From NCBI GenBank assembly GCA_028583405.1, contig CM053247.1:7646058-7710057 (forward strand): a DNA stretch of 64,000 nt. The letters run 5' to 3'. The position numbers and the translations under genes were made by a program. Positions 56,166 through 64,000 of the stretch are shown one piece after another. How positions within the stretch are numbered: position 1 is the first letter of the stretch; every line of letters starts with the position of its first letter. This stretch comes from Pogonophryne albipinna. Its lineage: Eukaryota > Chordata > Actinopteri > Perciformes > Artedidraconidae. The notes under the pieces were generated by a model. That model was not told the DNA's origin. It worked only from the letters and a program-made list of their open reading frames with translations, and made no database searches.

Positions 56166-57670
56166 GTATAACAATCAAAAATAACAAAATATACACAGCT
56201 AGATCAGATCGTGTTTTAGATGCGACTTTAGAGTAGAGGGGAATTATTGAAACGGGATTTGTACAGTGTTCCGCGGCATCCGCTGCTGCGAAAATGTGGG
56301 GCAGGGCTGTAAATTGCGGGGGCCAATGGCCCCCAGACCCCCCGCTAGCCGGCGCCCTTGGTAGACACACACACCCCCCGCTGCCGCCGCCCTCCGGCGT
56401 TATAATGTCCATCTTTTCACTGAATTGTCGTCTTGAAAAGGGTACTCACAACAATTCCGCAACAACTTCATCTTCACCTGTTGCACTTGCCATTTCAACG
56501 TTAAAAGCAATAAAACGGCATGAATTGCTTCGTCGCATTCATCTAGATCCTCTGTCTCGAGACAGTTAACTAGCGGGCCTTCTAGACTAGAGTACCCTGG
56601 AACCTAGGGAAACTCTGAAAGAATACGCCCATTGGCTACAAATCAATATATGATTGGTTGATCAAACTGTCAGTACAAACGTACGCTCTCATTCAGTGCA
56701 ACGGCCAGGGCATTCGATCAAGGATGTAGAATACCTTGGTTGAAGGATATTCTACCCAGAGACCCAGAAAGATATCTGATTGGTAGCTTTATTTTCTAAC
56801 ACAAAACCACTGAAATGCGTAGTGCATGGTCCGAGAAGAACAAACAAATCAACGTAACACTGTAATATTACAGATCAACAACACAGATACGATTCTCATT
56901 TATTCATTTTATATACATTTTATTACATTGTATTTATATAATTAAATCGATTTTTTGTTTGTTTTATCTGAGTGTTCCAGGGTATTCTCTGAATACCTTG
57001 AAGGCCCTGTGGTTCGCCACTGCTAAGAACAAACAAGACGAATGCAAATGCCACACCTTGCAGTGGCGAGCCGTGACTTTTATTATACCTAGGCCCTCTT
57101 ATATGGGATTAGTTTTGTGTCCTAAAGATAAAGGAACACTTTCTCAGAATCAAGCAAAACTAAGAGTTTAAGAGAAAAAAAGTCAAACAAAATAAAACTA
57201 TAAGTTGCAAAGAAATCATTTGTGTAATCATGTAAACTATAAGTATTTTTTCTTTGTTTTAACATAGGTTTTTGTTTGCAGTTCTTGTTGCTTCTTTCTC
57301 AATGATCAGACTTTTGCTCTCGCTGCTGCTCTCTCGTTTGCGCTCCTTCATTTTTTGTTTTCGATTCTGACACAAACATCCCAGGTGGGCGGGACTTTCA
57401 GGGGTGCGTCCCCATTGGCTACTCAGTGTTTGAGTGACAGCCCAGTCCTCCGGCGATTGTACAGTGCAGCTGCGTAGCTGAGCATGGACAGAAGACCCCC
57501 AGAAGAACATGCATTTCAATTATTATAGTACTACAAGTGAAAATATATGTAAGTATTGATCATTTGTGTTGTTTGTGCTGTACTTTACGGTCTGTTTCTT
57601 TATTGTGTTAAGTGAGAAGAAAAGCTGTGCTATGAAAGTTAGCTTTTGCTAACTTTAGATCCATGACAAT
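56166..57670. other. Mixed DNA-element fragments, no gene
   Basis: A terminus-like 'cagggctgtaaattgcgggg' occurs at about 56,302; 'ggttcgccactg' ends near 57,022; another start, 'cagtggcgagccgtgac', lies at 57,061. These suggest two or three hAT-type fragments whose partners are missing. The 86-codon minus frame at 57,259-57,519 has no recognisable motif. Confidence 0.4.
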
Positions 57671-58767
57671 TAGGGGTGTAACGGTTCACAGAAGTCACGG
57701 TTCGGTTCATACCTCGGTTTGGGGGTCACGGTTCGGTACGGGTTCGGTACAACAAGGAAAAGCAAAAAAAAGTCCCCAATGCATAATTTTTTTTGATGTT
57801 ATTTATTTTTAACAGTAGTGCAAGTTTTGGAACTCTAACATTTGGAATCATTAACTGTATTACACAGTTAAAAACAAACCACAAACAGTAACACACACAC
57901 ACACTCAGATGGCCATATTATTTATATTGGCTGATGTCAAACAAAAAGGTTAAATAAGCTGTACAACTAAAAAGAATGTCTTGAAAATATTAAAATAAAT
58001 AATAAGAAAGTGTTTGAATCACAATCAATAAAAGGCAATACAGAACTGTATAACATCTCCTGATGTCAAAATATAAAATAAATACAATGATAAATATAAA
58101 AATAAAATAAAATCTGTACCTTTAGGAGCAATGTCTAACATGTGTAATTAACTTGTGAGTGTGTGAGGCCATTATGCCTAAATAAAGGTACTCAAGCTTT
58201 ACTATATTTTCAAGTTTTTCTTCAAAAAGATGAGTTTGTCTACGTTGTCAGTCGTGAGGGCAGATCTGTTGGCGGTAACTATGTCACCTGCCGTCGAGAA
58301 AACCCTCTCGCTGGGGACTGAGACTGACTCGGATGTGATTGAGCATGTTTGACGTGTTACCACTAGCATACTGTCGAACAACGCCGACACACCGTCCTCG
58401 TCCGATCCACAACTCGCACCCCATCATTGTTGTAGTCCACAGGGAACCCGAAATGTTCCCACACAGCTGATTTAAAAGAAGCAGGTGGGTCTTCTAGCTC
58501 CTGTGTGTTGTGTGAACTCGCCGTAGCTACTAACTGTTCTTCTTCATGTATTGTGTTCGTTTTGTTGTGTTTTGTTGTTGTTCTTCATATGTTATTTACG
58601 GGCGGCTGGCTTTTAGGCGCAATACCGCCCCCTGGATTATATATAGTGTAATACTGCCCTGAGTGACAGACTTTTTTCCCACTCGTAAAAAAAGGCGTAT
58701 TGGCCATGTGACTGCATGTGCCGAACCGTGACGGTACGGGACGAATACGGATACCGTTACACCCCTA
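57671..58767. mobile_element. hAT element with 8-bp TSD
   Basis: Ends TAGGGGTGTAACGGTTCAC and ACGGATACCGTTACACCCCTA are flanked by atgacaat at 57,663-57,670 and 58,768-58,775. The subterminal 'acggttcggt' repeats are typical of this family. It retains the 3' piece of a transposase, so it is an internal-deletion derivative. Confidence 0.92.
58202..58390 (-). pseudogene. hAT transposase C-terminal (hATC dimerisation) remnant
   Basis: Encodes PSERVFSTAGDIVTANRSAL followed by a leucine/lysine helix ending KLIFLKKNLKI, the signature of the hAT C-terminal dimerisation domain. The catalytic part is deleted. Confidence 0.85.
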
Positions 58768-58775
58768 ATGACAAT

Positions 58776-59686
58776 GCTATCTAAGTAGCCTAACAGCAGG
58801 GACAGTTAGCTACATAGCTAGCAGTGAGTGAGTGTTCAGACACTGGCACACACACACTCAAACAGACTTGTGTGCCTGACTCTACCAACATGCTTTCATG
58901 ATTCTGTTTAGATATGCGAGTATAAGCCATGATAGTTTATTTTATTAACACGCTAATTTGATATGAACATCAATGGAGGCTGAGTTTACTACTTCTCTTT
59001 GTAGGAAAACCTACCATCCATGACTGCCCCTGAGCTGAGTTTTATTTGTTAACTTCATATTTTGCATTTCTTAAAACATTTATTTTCCTCTCATATTAAC
59101 AGTGTGGATCATTGAGACAGCGTGGTGTCCAGAGGTCTTATCCCGTTTCTCACTTCCTGTGAGGGGACAACATCAGATCCACGGAGGGGGCATGAAGAAA
59201 GGCCTGCACCATCTTCATCCACGCTGGGCGTTGCTGTTATCACTTGCTCAGTGTCATTTACATCATCATCGATGATGAGGGTCTAAGGATAGAGGGTGTC
59301 GTTTTTTCTCATACTGATATTCTGAACAATCTGTGCTGTTGTATTAGCTATAAAGTGTCTCTACTGTAGGCTATTTTTATTATATGTACAGCACTTTGGC
59401 TCGACCAAAAATCGTTTATAAATGTGCTATATAAATAAAACTTGATTTGATTTGATTTAATTTGACCAAATGTCTTTACACATAGATTTAATAGATTTTA
59501 TTATTATCCACCTTTTTGTTTTATGTCCTTTTATTTAAAACGTTCTTTGAGACTTCATATTCTGGTTAAAATGTCAATGTCATTTGTATAATCACTCTTT
59601 TGTCTTTATTCTACATGAAAATGTTAGAGATTCCATTCAAATCTGTTGATTATTCATATCTTCCTCAGGCTAGGAATTTGTTAGGG
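58776..59686. other. Unclassified, part shared with 46.9 kb
   Basis: 'gagacagcgtggtgtccaga' at about 59,116-59,135 also occurs in the reverse complement of 46,880-46,950. 'gctatataaataaaacttga' near 59,430 looks like a LINE/SINE 3' end. No gene. Confidence 0.4.
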
Positions 59687-60420
59687 TAAATGTATATCAT
59701 TTTCTCACATGATGCTGACGACACCACTGTGGTGGGGCTTATCTCAGGAGGAGACAAGTCGGCCTACAGGAGTGAGGTACTGAAGCTCTCAGTGTGGTGT
59801 TCAGTGAACAACCTGGCACTGAACCCCACAAAAACCAAAGAGATCATCGTAGACTTCAGGAGGAATACTACCGACCTCACTCCCCTCTACATTAACGGCA
59901 ATGTGTGGAGAGGGTCCACACCTTCAAGTTCCTCGGCGTCCTCATCACCAACAAGCTTTCCTGGAAGGACAACACCACAGCTGTCATCAAGAAGGCCCAG
60001 CAGCGTCTGCTCTTCCTGAGGGTGCTCAGGAAGAACAACTTGGCCACTAAGCTGCTGGTGACCTTCTACCACTCCTATTAACATACTGCATCACAGTGTG
60101 GTACGCCAGCTGCACTGAGGGCGACAGGATGAGGCTCCAGAGAGTCGTAAAAGCAGCACAGAGGATCATCGGCTGCCCTCTCCCCTCCCTGATGGACATG
60201 TACACCTCCCGCTGCCTCACTAGAGCCAAAAACATTGTTAAGGACAGTTCACACCCCGGCTTTCACCTGTTCAACCTGCTGCCCTCCGGCAGGCGCTACA
60301 GGTGTATAAAATCCAAAACAAACAGACTCAAAGACAGTTTTTTCCCTAGAGCCATCTGAAAATGATAAACCTGAAAGTGATACCTCTTAATCATCCTGCA
60401 TGTGAAATAAATGTGACTCT
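59687..60420 (+). pseudogene. LINE reverse-transcriptase C-terminal fragment
   Basis: Starts at the RT catalytic box (HDADDTTVVGL, with Asp where YADD has Tyr) and runs through SVWCSVNNLALNPTKTKEI. After at least two frameshifts it continues as VWYASCTEGDRMRLQRVVK and HLFNLLPSGRRYRCIKS to the terminus DSFFPRAI. It is 5'-truncated and ends in an AT-rich (ATT)n tail. It is a different family from the L2-like copies at 48-56 kb. Confidence 0.75.
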
Positions 60421-60562
60421 GTATATATACATATTTCATTATTATTATTATTATTATAAATACATACCTACTATTATTATTTATTACATTTTAGATTTCA
60501 TTTTTTATACCCCTGGAAATAATTACTGCACTTTATTCCTTATTCAATCCAATCCAATCCAC

Positions 60563-61015
60563 TGTCACGATTCTTGTGTTGTGTCACGTTTTTAGTTTTG
60601 TGTGTCTGGTAGTGGGTGTTTTACTGTTCTCCTTGTCATGTTTTCCTCCCTGTGTATTGTCTGGTCTTTTTCCCTGTGTTTTCCTGTCTGTCGTTAGTTT
60701 CCCTGGTGTGTCTAATTTCCTGATTGTTTTCACCTGTCACCCCTTCTGTGTCTCCTGTGCTCATCAGTGTCAGCCCCGCCTCTGATTGTTCTCACCTGTG
60801 TCTTGTTACCCTGTGTTTAAATTCCCCAGTCTCCCAGTGTTCCTTGTCAGTTCGTATTGTTTCTTGTCATGGTCAGGTCTATGCTCCTTGTCTTTTGCCT
60901 TGGTCAGGTCTATGCTCTTTTGTGCTCAAAGAAAAGTTTTGTTCCTCACCACGTGAGCGATTATCATTTTGTTCTCAGTTTTTTGTCATCTCAATCTGAG
61001 ATTAGTTAGAGACCA
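60563..61015 (+). repeat. 5' LTR, 3'-truncated
   Basis: Matches 62,307-62,759 with a single difference ('gttcgtattg' versus 'gttcgtcttg'). The bases matching 62,760-62,872, which contain the polyadenylation signal, are missing. The tandem array begins immediately. Confidence 0.9.
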
Positions 61016-61800
61016 CTACGACTACTCTTCTGCCGGGCGTCCTGCCAACCCTATGCCCTGTGCCATTGGAGGCCCCGCCGACTACTCTTCTGCCGGGGGT
61101 CCTGCCAACCCTATGCCCTGTGCCGTTGGAGGCCCCGCCGACTACTCTTCTGCCGGGGGTCCTGCCAATCCTATGTTCTGTGCCGTTGGAGACCCCGCCG
61201 ACTACTCTTCTGCCGGGGGTCCTGCCAATCCTATGTTCTGTGCCGTTGGAGACCCCGCCGACTACTCTTCTGCCGGGGGTCCTGCCAATCCTATGTTCTG
61301 TGCCATTGGAGACCCCGCCGACTCCTCTTCTGCCGGGGGTCCTGCCAATCCTATGTTCTGTGCCGTTGGAGACCCCGCCGACTACTCTTCTGCCGGGGGT
61401 CCTGCCAACCCTATGTCCTGTGCCGTTGGAGGGCCCGCCGACTACTATTCTGCCGGGGGTCCTGCCAACCCTATGTCCTGTGCCGTTGGAGGGCCCGCCG
61501 ACTACTATTCTGCCGGGGGTCCTGCCAACCCTATGCCCTGTGCCGTTGGAGGCCCCGCCGACTACTCTTCTGCCGGGGGTCCTGCCAACCCTAGGTCCTG
61601 TGCCGTTGGAGTTCCAGCCGACACCTGTTTCGTCGGGGGTCCTGCCAGCTCCATGTCCTGTTCCGTTGGGGGTACCGCCGAGACCTGCTCCGCTGAGTTT
61701 CCTGCCAACACTGTGTCCTGTCCTGTTTCGGGTTCCATCGACACCAGCCCTTGCTCCGTCGTGGGTCCCACTGACACCAGCCCAGGTTCCGTCCAGGGTC
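61016..61800 (+). repeat. 60-bp minisatellite
   Basis: Ten units of exactly 60 bases (61,021-61,620) with few changes between neighbours, then about three diverged units. Each unit starts 'actactcttctgccggg'. Because the period is a multiple of three and a unit has no stop in several frames, long open frames arise on both strands. One plus frame repeats ADYSSAGGPANP. Confidence 0.95.
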
Positions 61801-62295
61801 TGGTCTACGCCTGACCCGCCAGAGATTCCACCAGCTCCTGCCCGTCCTTGTGCCCGGCCTCTTGAGTTCCCAGCGGCTTTCGCCCTAAAGCCTGATCTCC
61901 TGAGTTCCCCAGCCGAGGACTCCACCATGAACTCTGCCTTGCCCCCGGGTCGTCCGCTCGAGAACTCCATCATGGGCTCTGCCTTGCCCCCGGGCCGTCC
62001 GCCCGAGGACTCCACCATGAACTCTACCTTGCCCCCGGGCCGTCCACCCGAGAACTCCATCATGGACTCTGCCTTGCCCCCGGGCCGTCCGCCCGAGTAC
62101 TCCACCATGAACTTTGCCTTTGCCCCCGGGCCGTCCGCCCGAGAACTCCATCATGGACTCTGCCTTGCCCCTGGGCCATCCGCCCGAGACACCCATCATG
62201 GACTGTGCCTTGCCTCTGGGTTGTTGTCCCGGACCCCCTCCACCCACCCTTTTGGATTTTTGATTTTTTTTGGACGTCTGGAATCCGTCCCTTGA
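61060..62295 (+). CDS. Repeat-encoded open frame (411 codons), doubtful gene
   Basis: The longest plus frame through both tandem arrays, Pro/Leu-rich, built of 20-residue units (PTTLLPGVLPTLCPVPLEAP) and then of 15-residue units around LPPGRPPENSIM. It stops just before the purine tract and 3' LTR. Overlapping frames (60,969-61,814 plus, 61,002-62,108 minus) are also open. Stop-free repeats explain all of them, so protein coding is not established. No family recognised. Confidence 0.25.
   Translation: MPLEAPPTTLLPGVLPTLCPVPLEAPPTTLLPGVLPILCSVPLETPPTTLLPGVLPILCSVPLETPPTTLLPGVLPILCSVPLETPPTPLLPGVLPILCSVPLETPPTTLLPGVLPTLCPVPLEGPPTTILPGVLPTLCPVPLEGPPTTILPGVLPTLCPVPLEAPPTTLLPGVLPTLGPVPLEFQPTPVSSGVLPAPCPVPLGVPPRPAPLSFLPTLCPVLFRVPSTPALAPSWVPLTPAQVPSRVWSTPDPPEIPPAPARPCARPLEFPAAFALKPDLLSSPAEDSTMNSALPPGRPLENSIMGSALPPGRPPEDSTMNSTLPPGRPPENSIMDSALPPGRPPEYSTMNFAFAPGPSARELHHGLCLAPGPSARDTHHGLCLASGLLSRTPSTHPFGFLIFFGRLESVP
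61910..62230 (+). repeat. 45-bp tandem repeat
   Basis: About seven units of 45 bases containing 'cttgcccccgggccgtccgc', alternating between 'gaggactccaccatga' and 'gagaactccatcatgg' versions, so the higher-order period is 90. It sits between the 60-bp array and the 3' LTR. Confidence 0.9.
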
Positions 62296-62306
62296 GGGGG
62301 GGGTTC

Positions 62307-62872
62307 TGTCACGATTCTTGTGTTGTGTCACGTTTTTAGTTTTGTGTGTCTGGTAGTGGGTGTTTTACTGTTCTCCTTGTCATGTTTTCCTCCCTGTGTA
62401 TTGTCTGGTCTTTTTCCCTGTGTTTTCCTGTCTGTCGTTAGTTTCCCTGGTGTGTCTAATTTCCTGATTGTTTTCACCTGTCACCCCTTCTGTGTCTCCT
62501 GTGCTCATCAGTGTCAGCCCCGCCTCTGATTGTTCTCACCTGTGTCTTGTTACCCTGTGTTTAAATTCCCCAGTCTCCCAGTGTTCCTTGTCAGTTCGTC
62601 TTGTTTCTTGTCATGGTCAGGTCTATGCTCCTTGTCTTTTGCCTTGGTCAGGTCTATGCTCTTTTGTGCTCAAAGAAAAGTTTTGTTCCTCACCACGTGA
62701 GCGATTATCATTTTGTTCTCAGTTTTTTGTCATCTCAATCTGAGATTAGTTAGAGACCATTTTTTGTTCATCGTGTTTTTTTGGAAAAAATAAAGTATCT
62801 TACCAATACTTTACCTCTGTCTCCCGGGTCGTGCAATTGGGTCCTACCTCTTAAGTGTCTGAGTTCTTAACA
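62307..62872 (+). repeat. 3' LTR, complete (566 bp)
   Basis: Starts TGTCACGATTC, ends GTTCTTAACA and contains AATAAA at about 62,788-62,793. A TTTAAA box in 'ccctgtgtttaaattcc' could position transcription. Confidence 0.88.
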
Positions 62873-62879
62873 TCCACTT

Positions 62880-62952
62880 TATTTATATAGCACATATTAA
62901 AAACAGAGGGTTTCACCGAAGTGCTTCACAGCAGACATAACATTATAATAAA
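62880..62952 (-). repeat. L2-type LINE/SINE 3'-end fragment
   Basis: 'ttatttatatagcacatatt' and 'aagtgcttcacagc' followed by a TAATAAAA tract is the reverse complement of an L2-like tail. Confidence 0.45.
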
Positions 62953-62954
62953 AT

Positions 62955-63996
62955 TAGGGCTGTCAAACGATTACAATTTTTTATCAGATTAATCACAGTT
63001 TAAAAATGAATTAATCATGATTAATCACCATTCGAACTATGTCCAAAATATGCCATTTCTTTATGTATATTGTTGTGAGAATGGAAAGATAAATGAAAGA
63101 AGGCGGATATATCCATTTAACATACAGTATCTATGTTTATTATAACATTGTTCTGTGTGTCAAAATGAAAGACAGCCCACACACCTATCAATCATCAAAC
63201 CGTGGGGTCTTAATTAATTACGTGTTGATTTCTATCAACGGGGGAGTACTTCAGGAAAGTCGACAGAGGGGGGGGGGCGGCGGCTAGTGGAGTTCTTCGT
63301 GACCACAGAGTGCGAACGTTGTGATCAGCTGTTTTAGCGCAGTTCTACAGTGAAGGGGGGAGAGAGTCTCTCTCCGCAGCCGGTTGGCGTAGTTTTGGCA
63401 CAATTCCGTTGTACAGACCGACGTTAACAGCAGCCCTGTCTGTGCACACGGAGACCGACTCTGTCGTCCGGTGATCTAACCGCCTTCTGGAAAAGCTTCA
63501 CAAGTACGTCGGTACGCAAATGCGCTTTGTGACACAAGTTTCAGATTACGCACATAACCTGCGTACCAGTTATGTGCACCCCTGTACTACAGCAAAAGTA
63601 TTCTCCGTCGGGACTTCCTGCAACAACACCGACATTATCAAAGATGTTCAATTGAGAAGACGATCACTACGTGACAAAAGTTTTCAAAACCGTTTCTGGT
63701 CTTCGGTATTTCCAGACAAGTGGCTCCTGAAATCAATCTTACTAACTACTGTCTGTGCAATTTACTCCGCGCGAGTTGGCGGACTTTATTTTGCTTACTT
63801 TAACATCATTTTTCATGGTGGGGCTAAGCCATTTCTTGGTATGGGTGTAGCCTACCCCAGCCATACCCTGGCGCTGCCACTGGTGGCACGTATGGGACGG
63901 GCCATTCTGCACATGCGTTAAATGCGTTAAATATTTTAACGCAATTAATTCAAAAAATTAATTACCGCCGTTAACGCGATAATTTTGACAGCACTA
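62955..63996. mobile_element. hAT element, second copy of the 20,016 family
   Basis: Ends TAGGGCTGTCAAACG and TTTTGACAGCACTA. The 8 bases before it are aataaaat, and the four bases left in the window after it are aata, consistent with the start of the same 8-bp duplication. It is about 97 bases longer than the 20-kb copy because it keeps a segment ('gtcaaaatgaaagacagccc') also present in the 6,021 element. The 133-codon frame at 63,520 is not conserved with any protein known to me. Confidence 0.85.
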
Positions 63997-64000
63997 AATA

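Larger units (their letters stand above)
60563..62872 (+). mobile_element. Compact non-autonomous LTR element filled with tandem repeats
   Basis: Bounded by 5-bp direct repeats tccac (60,558-60,562 and 62,873-62,877). The 3' LTR (62,307-62,872) starts TGTCACGATTC and ends TTAACA; a purine tract (62,294-62,303) precedes it. The 5' LTR is present for 453 bases (60,563-61,015) and lacks the last 113. I count one mismatch between the LTR copies over those 453 bases. The interior has no gag or pol, only tandem repeats. Such elements move, if at all, with proteins from a relative. Confidence 0.85.

Noticed and set aside
57259..57519. 86-codon minus frame
   Set aside because: No motif, low-complexity Lys/Ser/Glu tail, and surrounded by element fragments.
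60576..60785. 69-codon frame repeated at 62,320
   Set aside because: Lies inside the LTRs; identical because the LTRs are near-identical, not because it is a duplicated gene.
61021..61620. Regular 60-bp repeats considered as a CRISPR array
   Set aside because: Units are contiguous with no unique spacers, and the host is a vertebrate.
61002..62108. 368-codon minus frame, Gly/Arg-rich
   Set aside because: Produced by stop-free 60- and 45-bp repeats; no start context or family.
63520..63921. 133-codon plus frame in the terminal hAT element (partial copy at 20,484)
   Set aside because: The 20-kb copy stops after 73 codons, and the frame crosses the joint between two element modules, so it is chance.

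Overview
The window is teleost (ray-finned fish) nuclear DNA. The evidence is one vertebrate-type split gene with GT-AG introns, embedded in a dense mixture of transposable elements of the kinds common in fish genomes: hAT, PIF/Harbinger, Merlin, TTAA-type, L2-like LINEs, a Ty1/copia LTR element and a compact LTR element. No rRNA, tRNA, CRISPR array or bacterial operon was seen.

The one host gene I can support is p2rx7, the ATP-gated cation channel P2X7. It lies on the minus strand at 24,341-36,693. I could place 13 exons whose phases join into one 575-codon reading frame from start to stop. All ten ectodomain cysteines, the ATP-contact residues and the cysteine-rich C-terminal ballast domain are present. 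The cysteine-dense anchor that follows TM2 in mammalian P2X7 is strongly reduced. Its introns carry MITE copies and a TTAA-flanked element with a second element nested in it.

Layout: 1-9.6 kb holds short non-autonomous DNA transposons in otherwise unrecognised sequence, including a stretch at 4.5-4.9 kb that looks like a regulatory element. 9.6-12.8 kb is a long imperfect inverted repeat. 13.0-17.2 kb is a decayed autonomous DNA transposon: a HARBI1-like DDE transposase on the plus strand faces a SWIM-finger plus YqaJ-nuclease gene on the minus strand. 17.3-19.2 kb holds a Merlin (IS1595-like) transposase relic. 19.2-22.5 kb holds two non-autonomous relatives of the YqaJ element, one with a hAT element inside it. 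22.9-24.3 kb is a tandem duplication split by a Harbinger-type MITE. p2rx7 fills 24.3-36.7 kb. 37-48 kb is a patchwork of copia, hAT/ZBED, LINE and MITE fragments. 48.6-56.2 kb is a LINE interrupted by a second LINE, which is flanked by a 97-bp target-site duplication. 57.7-58.8 kb is a hAT derivative. 60.6-62.9 kb is a very young compact LTR element whose interior is almost entirely 60-bp and 45-bp tandem repeats. The window ends in another hAT element, a relative of the one at 20 kb.

A recurring theme is modularity. Elements with unrelated ends and different target-site duplications share the same internal cassettes, so many of the non-autonomous elements appear to be chimeras built by nesting and recombination.
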